From Chryseobacterium indologenes (GTDB lineage: Bacteria; Bacteroidota; Bacteroidia; Flavobacteriales; Weeksellaceae): DNA of 64,000 bases. Where the stretch lies: assembly GCA_002439165.1 (NCBI GenBank), contig DJTE01000040.1, forward strand, positions 1-64,000. The letters run 5' to 3'. Of this stretch, positions 25,182 to 33,512 are shown piece after piece. Under the pieces are notes generated by a model, which was not told the origin of the DNA, did no database searches, and saw only the letters and a program-made list of their open reading frames with translations. The first letter of the stretch is position 1; every line of letters begins with the position of its first letter. A program made the translations under genes and the position numbers.

Positions 25182-28100
25182 TTACATGGTTTCCATTTTG
25201 AAACTCATGCTTTCGATTACTTTTAAGATGGCTTCTACCGTATCCATTGAAGTCAGACAAGGCACTCCGTTTTCCACGCTCATTCTTCTGATCTGGAATC
25301 CGTCTCTTTCCGCCTGTTTTCCTTTGGTGGTGGTGTTTACTACATACTGAACTTTTCCTTTCTGGATCAGGTCGATCAGGTTTACGTCCTCTTCTCCGAT
25401 CTTGTATCCTATTTTGCAAGGAATTCCTTTTTCTTCGAAGAATTTCGCGGTTCCTTCCGTCGCCCAGATTCTGAAACCTACTTCATGGAATCTTGCTGCA
25501 AGATCAGCAGCTTCCTGCTTATGCTTATCTGCTACCGTGAACAGGATAGATCCGTGCATCGGTACTTTTCTTCCTGCTGCAATCAGTCCTTTGTAAAGTG
25601 CTTTTTCCAGCGTGGTATCTTTCCCCATTACTTCTCCCGTAGACTTCATTTCAGGGCCTAAGGAGATGTCAACTTTTGTCAGTTTCGAGAAAGAGAATAC
25701 GGGAACTTTCACGAAGACTCCTTCTTTATTCGGAACCAGGCCGTTTTTGTAGCCCAGATCTGTTAATTTCTGTCCAAGAATAGCTTTTGTTGCCAGGTTC
25801 GCCATCGGAACGTCTGTGATTTTGGAAAGGAAAGGAACGGTTCTTGAAGATCTCGGGTTGACTTCGATCACATATACATTTCCTTCGAAAAGAACGTACT
25901 GGATGTTCATCAGTCCGATTACGTTCAGCCCTTTTGCCAGTCTCTGGGTGTAATCTACCAGTGTATCCACTTCACTCTGAGAGATATTCTGCGGCGGGTA
26001 TACCGCGATAGAGTCTCCGGAGTGAACCCCCGCTCTTTCGATATGCTCCATAATTCCCGGAATCACTACGGTTTCCCCGTCACAGATCGCATCTACCTCG
26101 ATCTCTTTACCTACCATGTATTTGTCTACCAGAACAGGGTGTTCAGGGCTTGCCTCTACCGCATGCTCCATATAATGGGCAAGTTCTGCTTCTGCGTAAA
26201 CGATCTCCATTGCTCTTCCTCCCAGTACATAACTCGGACGAACCAGCACCGGATAACCGATTTCGTTGGCAATTTTTATCGCTTCTTCTTTGGAAGTGGA
26301 TGTTTTTCCTTTTGGCTGAGGAATTCCCATTTCCTGAAGTGCTTTTTCGAATTTATCTCTGTTTTCAGCTCTGTCAAGGTCTTCAAGTGAAGTCCCCAGG
26401 ATCTGTACGCCGTGAGAGGCCAGTTTATCCGCAAGGTTGATCGCTGTCTGCCCACCGAACTGTACAACTACCCCTTTAGGTTTTTCAAGATCGATGATGT
26501 TCATTACATCTTCTTCGGTAAGCGGCTCGAAGTAAAGTTTATCTGAGATGGAGAAGTCTGTGGAAACGGTCTCCGGATTATTGTTGATGATGATCGCCTC
26601 GTAACCCATTTCTTTGATGGCCCAAACCGAGTGAACGGTTGCGTAGTCAAATTCAACTCCCTGTCCGATTCTGATAGGTCCTGAACCCAGAACGATGATC
26701 TTTTCTTTATCTGAAACCACACTTTCGTTTTCTTCTTCGTAAGTTCCGTAGAAGTAAGGTGTTTCACTTTCAAACTCAGCTGCACAGGTATCTACCATTT
26801 TGTATACCGGCATCACTCCGTTTTCTTTTCTGAAGTTGAAAACCTCTCTCTGTGATACTTCCCAAAGGTGAGCGATATTCAGGTCTGCAAAGCCTAATTT
26901 CTTAGCCTGGATTAAAGTTTCTTTATCAAATTTATTAGCGGCTATCGTTTTTTCGAAATCCACTAATTTTTTCAGTTTCCAGATGAAGAATTTGTCAATT
27001 TTGCTCCATTCTACGATCTGTTCCCAGTCGTATCCTCTTCTTAAAGCATCTCCGATGATGAATAATCTCTCATCGTCGCATACTCTGATTCTTCTTTCTA
27101 TTTCTTCAGCGGTAAGTGCCTGTGCCTGTTTTGTTTTTAATCCTAAGTGTCTGATTCCGGTTTCAAGAGAGCGGATGGCTTTCTGCAAAGATTCCTCGAA
27201 GTTTCTTCCGATGGCCATTACTTCTCCTGTTGCCTTCATCTGTGTTGAAAGTCTTCTGTCCGCTGTTTCGAATTTATCGAACGGGAATCTCGGGAATTTT
27301 GTCACCACATAGTCAAGGGCTGGTTCAAAGCAGGCGTATGTTTTTCCTGTTACCGGGTTCATGATTTCATCAAGGGTTAATCCTACTGCAATTTTCGCTG
27401 CAATCTTTGCAATCGGATATCCTGTTGCCTTACTTGCTAAAGCTGATGAACGGGAAACTCTCGGGTTAACTTCGATGATATAGTAGTTGAATGAATGCGG
27501 ATCGAGTGCCAGCTGTACGTTACATCCTCCTTCAATTCCCAATGCTCTGATGATTTTTAACGATGCATTTCTCAACAGCTGATATTCTCTGTCTGAAAGG
27601 GTCTGGGATGGTGCCACTACAATTGAATCTCCTGTATGAACTCCTACCGGATCGATGTTTTCCATGTTACAAACCACAATCGCGTTGTCGTTGGCATCAC
27701 GCATTACTTCGTATTCAATTTCTTTGAAACCTGCGATTGATTTTTCGATAAGACACTGGGTAACAGGGCTATGCTTCAATCCAAGTTCAGCAATTTCTTT
27801 CAGCTCGGTTTCATTGGAAGCGATTCCTCCTCCAGTTCCTCCCATTGTAAAGGCCGGACGGACAATTACAGGATAACCGATATTGTCAGCAAATCCTAAA
27901 GCCCCTTCTACGGTGTTTACGATATCTGATTCCGGAACCGGCTCATTCAGTTCTCTCATCAGCTCACGGAACAGATCTCTGTCCTCCGCTCTGTTGATCG
28001 CTGAAAGCTTTGTTCCCAAAACTTCTACTTTACACTCTTCAAGAATTCCTGATTTCTCCAGCTCTACCGCCATGTTAAGACCAGTCTGCCCTCCAAGCGT

Positions 28101-28364
28101 CGGTAAAAGCGCATCCGGACGCTCTTTTCTGATGATGTGACTTACAAACTGTAATGAAATCGGCTCGATATATACTTTATCCGCGATTTCTACATCCGTC
28201 ATGATCGTTGCAGGGTTTGAATTGATCAGGATCACTTTATACCCTTCTTCTTTCAAAGACAAACAAGCCTGCGTTCCCGCATAATCAAATTCCGCTGCCT
28301 GACCGATGATGATTGGTCCGGAACCGATTACTAAAATTGTTTTTATATCTGTACGTTTTGCCAT
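25182..28364 (-). CDS. carB: carbamoyl-phosphate synthase large subunit
   Basis: This large subunit makes carbamoyl phosphate from bicarbonate, ammonia channelled from CarA, and two ATP. The 1060-residue chain shows the internal duplication: two ATP-grasp halves, each opening with a nucleotide-binding segment (IGSGPIIIGQAAEFDYAGTQ near residue 14 and LGSGPIRIGQGVEFDYATVH near 560). A C-terminal allosteric MGS domain follows (residues 940-1060, GFRIWATEGTAKFFEEKG). Carbamoyl phosphate feeds both PyrB and the arginine carbamoyltransferase encoded nearby. It is separated from carA by the RAYT gene and a group of hairpins. Confidence 0.98.
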   Translation of the reverse strand: MAKRTDIKTILVIGSGPIIIGQAAEFDYAGTQACLSLKEEGYKVILINSNPATIMTDVEIADKVYIEPISLQFVSHIIRKERPDALLPTLGGQTGLNMAVELEKSGILEECKVEVLGTKLSAINRAEDRDLFRELMRELNEPVPESDIVNTVEGALGFADNIGYPVIVRPAFTMGGTGGGIASNETELKEIAELGLKHSPVTQCLIEKSIAGFKEIEYEVMRDANDNAIVVCNMENIDPVGVHTGDSIVVAPSQTLSDREYQLLRNASLKIIRALGIEGGCNVQLALDPHSFNYYIIEVNPRVSRSSALASKATGYPIAKIAAKIAVGLTLDEIMNPVTGKTYACFEPALDYVVTKFPRFPFDKFETADRRLSTQMKATGEVMAIGRNFEESLQKAIRSLETGIRHLGLKTKQAQALTAEEIERRIRVCDDERLFIIGDALRRGYDWEQIVEWSKIDKFFIWKLKKLVDFEKTIAANKFDKETLIQAKKLGFADLNIAHLWEVSQREVFNFRKENGVMPVYKMVDTCAAEFESETPYFYGTYEEENESVVSDKEKIIVLGSGPIRIGQGVEFDYATVHSVWAIKEMGYEAIIINNNPETVSTDFSISDKLYFEPLTEEDVMNIIDLEKPKGVVVQFGGQTAINLADKLASHGVQILGTSLEDLDRAENRDKFEKALQEMGIPQPKGKTSTSKEEAIKIANEIGYPVLVRPSYVLGGRAMEIVYAEAELAHYMEHAVEASPEHPVLVDKYMVGKEIEVDAICDGETVVIPGIMEHIERAGVHSGDSIAVYPPQNISQSEVDTLVDYTQRLAKGLNVIGLMNIQYVLFEGNVYVIEVNPRSSRTVPFLSKITDVPMANLATKAILGQKLTDLGYKNGLVPNKEGVFVKVPVFSFSKLTKVDISLGPEMKSTGEVMGKDTTLEKALYKGLIAAGRKVPMHGSILFTVADKHKQEAADLAARFHEVGFRIWATEGTAKFFEEKGIPCKIGYKIGEEDVNLIDLIQKGKVQYVVNTTTKGKQAERDGFQIRRMSVENGVPCLTSMDTVEAILKVIESMSFKMETM

Positions 28365-28383
28365 TTTTCTTTTTTTTATTATT

Positions 28384-28529
28384 CCACGGATTTCATCCGT
28401 AGCTATTATTGCTGAACCATTTCATGGTTCTGTTTTGTTTTTTGGGGCAGCCACGAAGTGGCTGAATTTTATACCTATGGATTGGAATTTTTAATTATAT
28501 TCGGACAACCCACGAAGTGGGTTGAACAT
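28384..28529. repeat. cluster of four REP-type hairpins
   Basis: Four hairpins with 3-nt loops follow one another. ACGGAT-ttc-ATCCGT (28386-28400) and AACCAT-ttc-ATGGTT (28415-28429) have one loop orientation. AGCCAC-gaa-GTGGCT (28449-28463) and AACCCAC-gaa-GTGGGTT (28507-28523) have the complementary loop. Loops TTC and GAA are reverse complements, so two elements are inverted relative to the other two. Stems vary while structure is kept, as in REP sequences mobilised by RAYT enzymes. The cluster fills the carB-RAYT gap. Confidence 0.8.
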
Positions 28530-28532
28530 TAT

Positions 28533-28979
28533 TTACCACAAATATTTTTCATCAAATTCAACTCCATGAGACTTTAACAAATTCTTATATTCAGCTTCAA
28601 AAGATTCACTTTTATGATGCTCTTTCTGCTTTTTAATATAACTGATGATCATATCTTTTTCTCTTTCAGAATAGGTGAATGCTCCGTAGCCACTCTGCCA
28701 TTCTTCAAAACCGGGAAATAATCCACTTTGCTTCATCCACAAATTACTTGAAACTTTTATGTCTTTTACCAGACTGCTTAAAGAAACAGACGGATGCAAA
28801 TCTGTGAATAAATGAATATGATCCGGCATTCCATTAATCCTATAAAGTTTACAATTCTTATTCTTTACAATCCCCCAAATATATTTGTATAACTGATCTT
28901 CATGTTCAATATTTAATACAGGAACCCTGTTCTTTGTACTAAACACAATCTGATAATATATCTGGCGGAATGTTGACAT
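28533..28979 (-). CDS. REP-associated tyrosine transposase (RAYT), IS200-like Y1 type
   Basis: The 148-residue protein has the HUH single-strand transposase signature: His54-Ile-His56 (MPDHIHLF) and the catalytic-region motif YIKKQ with Tyr114. An IYYQIVFSTKNR start and WQSGYGAFTYS are typical of Bacteroidetes members. No IS200-type ends flank it; instead it is bordered by REP-type hairpins and lies in the car operon. Its ATG is 5 bp after the carA stop and it is read in the same direction, so it is expressed with the pyrimidine genes. RAYTs cut and join REP hairpins; most are immobile, single-copy, domesticated-looking genes. Confidence 0.88.
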   Translation of the reverse strand: MSTFRQIYYQIVFSTKNRVPVLNIEHEDQLYKYIWGIVKNKNCKLYRINGMPDHIHLFTDLHPSVSLSSLVKDIKVSSNLWMKQSGLFPGFEEWQSGYGAFTYSEREKDMIISYIKKQKEHHKSESFEAEYKNLLKSHGVEFDEKYLW

Positions 28980-28984
28980 TTCCC

Positions 28985-30061
28985 TTATTTATTTTTAAAG
29001 TTTTCCATTAAATCAATGAACTCATCAAACAGGTAATTCGCATCTTCAGGGCCCGGGCTTGCTTCAGGGTGATACTGAACTGAGAAACATGGGTGGATTT
29101 TGTGTCTTAACCCTTCGTTGGTTCTGTCATTCAATGCGATGTGTGTTTCAATAAGATCTGTTCCTTTCAAACTCTCCTGGTCTACTGCATAACCGTGATT
29201 CTGGGAAGTAATTGCCACTTTGTTTTTCTCTAAATCCAGTACCGGATGGTTTCCTCCCCTATGTCCGAATTTCAGTTTGAATGTTTTTGCACCGCAGGCC
29301 AATCCGATCAGCTGATGTCCTAAACAGATCCCGAAAATCGGAACTTTTCCTAACAAACCTCTGATCATATCCAGCGCGTGTGGAACATCTTCCGGGTCGC
29401 CAGGACCGTTTGACAGCATAATCCCGTCAGGATTCATCAATAAGATCTCTTCTGCTGTTGTATCCTGAGAAACTACAATAATGTCACAGTTTCTTTGGGA
29501 TAATTCTCTGATAATTCCCAGTTTTGCTCCGAAATCTACCAAAACCACCTTGAAACCTCTGTTTGGATTGGCATAAGGCGTTTTTGTAGAAACTTCTTCC
29601 ACCTGATTGATTGGGAAGGTCGTTGATTTCAATTCAGCAGCTACTGCATTTTCATCTGCATCCACATTCACGATTTTTCCTTTTACCACTCCCTGGTTAC
29701 GAAGAATTCTGGTCAGCTTACGGGTATCAATCCCTGAAATTCCTGAAAGCTTTTTCTTCTTAAATAATTCATCTAAAGTAATCTGAGTACGGAAATTGGA
29801 AGGAAGATCGCAAAGCTCTTTTACGATAAGTCCTTTAATAGCCGGCTCAATACTCTCATAATCATCACGGTTAATACCATAATTCCCGATAAGCGGATAG
29901 GTCATACAAACAATCTGACCGCAGTAGGACGGGTCAGAGATCAGTTCCTGATACCCTGTCATTCCGGTATTGAAAACTACTTCTCCGGCAGTTTCCAAAT
30001 CTGCTCCGAAACCTTCTCCATGAAACACTTCACCGGACTCCAGTATTAATTTTTTCTTCAT
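28985..30061 (-). CDS. carA: carbamoyl-phosphate synthase small (glutamine amidotransferase) subunit
   Basis: CarA hydrolyses glutamine and passes ammonia to CarB. The N-terminal CPSase domain contains MTGYQELISDPSY and PLIGNYG. The C-terminal class I amidotransferase domain has the nucleophile Cys246 (FGICLGHQ) and His331/Glu333 (YHPEASPGP). At 358 aa the length is normal. The order pyrB-carA-RAYT-carB is an interrupted carAB pair. Confidence 0.98.
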   Translation of the reverse strand: MKKKLILESGEVFHGEGFGADLETAGEVVFNTGMTGYQELISDPSYCGQIVCMTYPLIGNYGINRDDYESIEPAIKGLIVKELCDLPSNFRTQITLDELFKKKKLSGISGIDTRKLTRILRNQGVVKGKIVNVDADENAVAAELKSTTFPINQVEEVSTKTPYANPNRGFKVVLVDFGAKLGIIRELSQRNCDIIVVSQDTTAEEILLMNPDGIMLSNGPGDPEDVPHALDMIRGLLGKVPIFGICLGHQLIGLACGAKTFKLKFGHRGGNHPVLDLEKNKVAITSQNHGYAVDQESLKGTDLIETHIALNDRTNEGLRHKIHPCFSVQYHPEASPGPEDANYLFDEFIDLMENFKNK

Positions 30062-30090
30062 TTTTTCTATTTAGATTTTCTTTTTATTTA

Positions 30091-30240
30091 CAGGTTGCCC
30101 CTACGGGCCTTCATTCTTTTTCTATGGGTTTCACCCGTGGCTATTAATTAGATTGCTCTACGGACTCACATAATTTTGTCTTCATTATTATTAGCCAAGG
30201 GTTTCACTCCTGGCTATGGTAAATCGCCCCTTTGGGGCTC
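30091..30240. repeat. REP-type hairpins between pyrB and carA
   Basis: Four small hairpins lie in the gap: GCCC-ctac-GGGC (30097-30108), a stem around loop TTC (30124-30138, GGGT/ACCC), a longer imperfect stem around TTC (30193-30215, AGCCA ends) and GCCCC-ttt-GGGGC (30226-30238). They follow the same pattern as the carB-RAYT cluster. They lie within the operon transcript and might also affect RNA stability. Confidence 0.7.
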
Positions 30241-30244
30241 TTTT

Positions 30245-31135
30245 TTATTTAAAGGTATATCCTTTTTGTTCAAGGGCTTCTTTTAAGATGGCCATTCTGG
30301 CAAAAACGCCGTTCTGCATTTGTCTGAAGACTCTTGAGCGTGTACATTCCACCAGGTCGGTATCTATTTCAACTCCTCTGTTGATGGGTGCCGGATGCAT
30401 GATGATAGCACCGTCTTTCATTGCTTTTTCTCTTTCTTTCGTCAGCCCGTATCTTCTGTGGTATTCTGAAGCGGAGAAGCTCATTTTGGCATCGTGTCTT
30501 TCATGCTGTATTCTCAGGAGCATTAAAACATCCACTTCAGCGATCAGTTCGTCTAAAGCCAGATAAGTTCCGTTGATCAGAGCTCCTTCATCAAACCACT
30601 GTTCGGGTCCTGAAAAATATACTTTAGCGCCTAATCTTCTTAAAGCTTCAGCATTGGAGTTGGCTACACGGCTGTGCTTTACATCTCCTACGATTCCTAC
30701 TTTCAGTCCTTCAAATTTTCCGAATTCCTGGTAGATGGTCAGCAGATCCAGCATACACTGTGAAGGGTGATTTCCTGTTCCGTCTCCTCCATTGATTACC
30801 GGAATATTTATATTTTTAAGTTCTTCAAAATAACGGTCTTTTTTATCTCTGATTACAACCAGGTTGATTCCGATGCTTTCAATAGTCTTTACGGTGTCAT
30901 AAAGACTCTCTCCTTTATTTACGGAACTGTTCGTGGCATCAAAAGGAACTACCTGAAGTCCCAGTTTTCTTTCTGCCATATCGAAGCTTGTCTTTGTTCT
31001 TGTACTGTCTTCAAAGAAAAGATTTGAGCAGAAAACTTCTCCTTGAATTTTAGCAGTTTTTCCGTTGGCAAAAGCCATTGCCTCAGTCAGTATACTGTTG
31101 ATTCTCTCGGTGCTAAGTTCTGTAATCGTAAACAT
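30245..31135 (-). CDS. pyrB: aspartate carbamoyltransferase catalytic subunit
   Basis: PyrB condenses carbamoyl phosphate with aspartate, the committed step of pyrimidine synthesis. The carbamoyl-phosphate loop FFEDSTRTKTSF (residues 40-51) and the aspartate-side segment HPAPINRGVEI are intact. 296 aa, normal for the catalytic chain. No pyrI regulatory gene follows, so allosteric control by nucleotides through PyrI is absent here. Expression seems instead to be controlled by the attenuator-like leader upstream. Confidence 0.97.
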   Translation of the reverse strand: MFTITELSTERINSILTEAMAFANGKTAKIQGEVFCSNLFFEDSTRTKTSFDMAERKLGLQVVPFDATNSSVNKGESLYDTVKTIESIGINLVVIRDKKDRYFEELKNINIPVINGGDGTGNHPSQCMLDLLTIYQEFGKFEGLKVGIVGDVKHSRVANSNAEALRRLGAKVYFSGPEQWFDEGALINGTYLALDELIAEVDVLMLLRIQHERHDAKMSFSASEYHRRYGLTKEREKAMKDGAIIMHPAPINRGVEIDTDLVECTRSRVFRQMQNGVFARMAILKEALEQKGYTFK

Positions 31136-31155
31136 ATTTCTTAATTTTTGAGCAT

Positions 31156-31182
31156 AAAAAAAGCGAAGACAAATCTTCGCTT
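31156..31182 (-). terminator. attenuator terminator in the pyrB leader
   Basis: On the minus strand a perfect 9-bp stem (31182-31174 with 31169-31161) and 4-nt loop are followed by seven T. It ends about 20 nt before the pyrB ATG and after the promoter, so it can only stop transcription into the operon. Its 5' arm overlaps the stop codon of the leader ORF (31183-31181), so a ribosome there would prevent hairpin formation. Confidence 0.85.
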
Positions 31183-31252
31183 AATAACAATAAATATCGT
31201 AAAGGGCGCTTTCGCCCGGTAAATCTAATGATATAAATACTTTTTTATTCAT
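31181..31252 (-). CDS. candidate pyr leader peptide (23 aa)
   Basis: An ATG at 31252, six nt after the -7 box, opens a 23-codon frame that ends at TAA inside the terminator stem. The peptide begins MNKKVFISLDLPGESAL and ends in a Tyr/Cys-rich tail. Chance could give a frame this short, so it is a candidate. Placement matches the coupled leader of E. coli pyrBI: promoter, leader ORF, small hairpin (31217-31204), T-rich stretch (31203-31183, 13 of 21 T), terminator. The start is nearly at the predicted transcript 5' end, so it would be translated as a leaderless or near-leaderless message. Confidence 0.55.
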   Translation of the reverse strand: MNKKVFISLDLPGESALYDIYCY

Positions 31253-31258
31253 TAGGTG

Positions 31259-31289
31259 CAAAGATATAAAAATTTCACGAATCTACAAA
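31259..31289 (-). promoter_or_regulatory. promoter of the pyrimidine operon
   Basis: On the minus strand TTTG (31289-31286), a 19-nt spacer and TATCTTTG (31266-31259) match the Bacteroidetes consensus exactly. Predicted transcription start is a few nt downstream, immediately before the leader ATG. Confidence 0.85.
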
Positions 31290-31347
31290 ACCAATTTTTC
31301 AAATAAATTAAAACGGTGGTTCTTTCCTTATTTTCATTTATAAATAC

Positions 31348-31355
31348 TATTTTTG
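31348..31355 (+). promoter_or_regulatory. -7 box of the Lrp-family gene
   Basis: TATTTTTG on the plus strand lies 20 bp upstream of the ATG at 31376. The -33 region lacks a good TTTG, which might mean an activated or autoregulated promoter. It is divergent from the pyr promoter, with about 60 bp between the two -7 boxes. Confidence 0.5.
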
Positions 31356-31375
31356 TTTCAACTCAAATTTATTTT

Positions 31376-31837
31376 ATGGATTTAAAAGACAAAATGATTC
31401 TCAGTATCATCCAGGAAGATTCCACTTTATCTGTTAAGGAAATCTCAGAAAGGATTGGTCTTACCTTTACTCCAACGTATGAACGGATCAAGCAGCTGGA
31501 GAAGCAGGGCATTATTGAGAAATATGTAGGTCTTTTAAACCGTGAAAAGCTGGGTCTTAATATTGTGGTTTACTGCAACGTCCGTTTAAAGGAACAGTCT
31601 CAGAAAGTCCTGGAGACTTTTGAAAAGAATATTGGTAAACATGACGAGGTACAGGAGATTATCAGTCTTTCCGGAGAGTACGATTATATGCTTAAAATTA
31701 TCGCTAAGGACATTAACTCATATAATGACTTTGCAGTCAATGTTATTTCAAATATTCCTAATATAGGGCAATATCACAGTTCTATTGTGCTTCACGAGGT
31801 GAAAAAATCTACCAAGTTTAAGATTGATCTGGAGTAG
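31376..31837 (+). CDS. Lrp/AsnC family transcriptional regulator (153 aa)
   Basis: An N-terminal winged helix-turn-helix (residues 1-55: LKDKMILSIIQEDSTLSVKE onward, then IGLTFTPTYERIKQLEKQGII) is joined to a C-terminal ferredoxin-like RAM domain that usually binds amino acids (residues 65-150, with ISLSGEYDYMLKIIAKD). ATG at 31376 starts at the conserved LKDKMIL. The frame is open upstream through a hydrophobic stretch that belongs to the promoter. It lies between the pyr and arg operons, which makes control of one or both plausible, but this is unproven. Confidence 0.92.
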   Translation: MDLKDKMILSIIQEDSTLSVKEISERIGLTFTPTYERIKQLEKQGIIEKYVGLLNREKLGLNIVVYCNVRLKEQSQKVLETFEKNIGKHDEVQEIISLSGEYDYMLKIIAKDINSYNDFAVNVISNIPNIGQYHSSIVLHEVKKSTKFKIDLE

Positions 31838-32190
31838 TTTTTAATTATTTTTTTAATTAATCGCAAGAATATACAAAGAGAAATATTGCTAAGCGTTTTT
31901 AGGATAGACAAAGGCGCTTCGCTTATTTTTGAAATACAAAGTCTTTTTACTTTGCCGCACTTTATATCCCTTGTTTTTATCTCAGTTCATCTACACTCAA
32001 TCTGATTTCCATTCTTATCCTTTTTACATATCTACAATATTTATTTAATTTAAATCCATTCTATTCATTTAAAGATGCTTCGATTCCGCTCAGCATGACA
32101 GCACTGCGGAATGACTTCTATGATCAGAGGTATCTATCAACTGAGCGAAACCGAAGCTTTGATAAGATCTTTAACACATATTGTTTAAGA
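31838..32190. repeat. convergent intergenic region with a long imperfect inverted repeat
   Basis: Arms 32077-32093 and 32141-32157 are inverted copies (15 of 17 positions, the differences allowing G-T pairs) around a 47-nt spacer. On the minus strand the left arm reads within TGTCATGCTGAGCGGAATCG, very like the CTGAGCG-containing REP consensus seen in many bacterial genomes. It lies just past the argH stop and may help end the arg transcript. The block 31840-31915 resembles 20427-20500. Confidence 0.6.
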
Positions 32191-33495
32191 TCAACCCAAT
32201 AATTTATTTTTCAGCTTACTGAACTGGTATTCTATTTTATCCAGGCAGAGATTTCCTATGCTTCCCTGGTGGGTATGATTCAATTCTCCTTTTTCAAATT
32301 CAAATTCAAGGTTTTCAATCTCCTGTCCTATTTTGATATAGGCATCGCGGAATGAGCTTCCATTCTTTACTTCTTCATTGATCTTTTCCACACTGAACAG
32401 ATATTTATACTTTTCATCTTCAAGAATCCCATCTTTCACCTGAATATTCGGAAGGGTATAATTTAAAATTTCCAGACATTCCTTTAATGAATCGATAGCC
32501 GGGAAAAGGATTTCTTTTGTGAGCTGTACATCTCTGTGGTAACCTGACGGAAGGTTGTTGGTAAGCATGATCAGTTCATTTGGAAGCGACTGGATTCTGT
32601 TGCACCGTGCGCGAACCAGCTCGAAAATATCCGGATTCTTTTTATGGGGCATGATACTGCTTCCTGTGGTAAATTCTTTTGGAAAGCTAATGAAATCGAA
32701 GTTCTGATTAAGATACAGACAGACATCATAGGCAAATTTCGAAAGTGTTCCTGCCAATGCGGCCATAGCCATAGAGAGTAATTTCTCTGATTTCCCTCTG
32801 GTCATCTGGGCATATACCGAATTATAATTCATCGACCGAAATCCCAGGTTATAGGTTGTACTTTCTCTGTCGATCGGAAATGAAGAGCCATAGCCGGCCG
32901 CTGAACCCAAAGGATTTTTGTTGATGATGTTCTTCACCGAAAACAGGAGTTCAATATCATCCAGCAAAGCTTCAGCATAGGCCCCAAACCATAATCCGAA
33001 AGATGACGGCATGGCAATCTGAAGATGGGTATATCCCGGAAGCAGTATGTTTTTATGCCGGTCCGCAAGTCCTGTAAGGATCTGAAAAAACTCATCCGTT
33101 AACAGAGTAATCTCACGGATCTCATCTAAAAGATAGAGTTTTATGTCTGTCAAAACCTGATCATTACGTGATCTTGCGGTATGGATCTTCTTTCCGGTAT
33201 CGCCTAATTTTTCAATGAGTATCGCTTCAATCTGGGAATGAATATCCTCAGCTTCTTTGTCGATCTCAAAATGACCATTTTCAATTTCGTTTAGAATAAT
33301 CTGCAGAACGGAAAGCATCTGTTCCGATTCTTCACCGGAGATAATTCCGGTTTCTGCCAGCATTTTGCAGTGAGCCATCGATCCTTTAACGTCGTACTTT
33401 GCCAGACGTTCATCAAAGTCAAGATCTTTCCCGACTGTAAAGCTGTTAACTAATATATTGGTAGCAAGATTATCCTTTTGCCATATTTTTTTCAT
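32191..33495 (-). CDS. argH: argininosuccinate lyase
   Basis: ArgH cleaves argininosuccinate to arginine and fumarate, the last step of the pathway. The fumarase/lyase superfamily signature GSSIMPHKKNPD (residues about 276-287) is intact, as are the TARSRNDQ and GYTHLQIAMPS segments. The length of 434 aa is normal. It is the last gene of the arginine operon. Confidence 0.97.
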   Translation of the reverse strand: MKKIWQKDNLATNILVNSFTVGKDLDFDERLAKYDVKGSMAHCKMLAETGIISGEESEQMLSVLQIILNEIENGHFEIDKEAEDIHSQIEAILIEKLGDTGKKIHTARSRNDQVLTDIKLYLLDEIREITLLTDEFFQILTGLADRHKNILLPGYTHLQIAMPSSFGLWFGAYAEALLDDIELLFSVKNIINKNPLGSAAGYGSSFPIDRESTTYNLGFRSMNYNSVYAQMTRGKSEKLLSMAMAALAGTLSKFAYDVCLYLNQNFDFISFPKEFTTGSSIMPHKKNPDIFELVRARCNRIQSLPNELIMLTNNLPSGYHRDVQLTKEILFPAIDSLKECLEILNYTLPNIQVKDGILEDEKYKYLFSVEKINEEVKNGSSFRDAYIKIGQEIENLEFEFEKGELNHTHQGSIGNLCLDKIEYQFSKLKNKLLG

Positions 33496-33512
33496 AGATA
33501 ATTATTTATTTT

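Noticed and set aside
25171..28494. Many ORFs of 60-120 aa in other frames within carB
   Set aside because: carB is complete and conserved from end to end; the overlapping frames have shadow-type composition.
28533..28979. Complete IS200/IS605 insertion sequence
   Set aside because: No TnpB and no clear single left and right ends; bordering hairpins are of several types and orientations, which fits a RAYT with REPs better.
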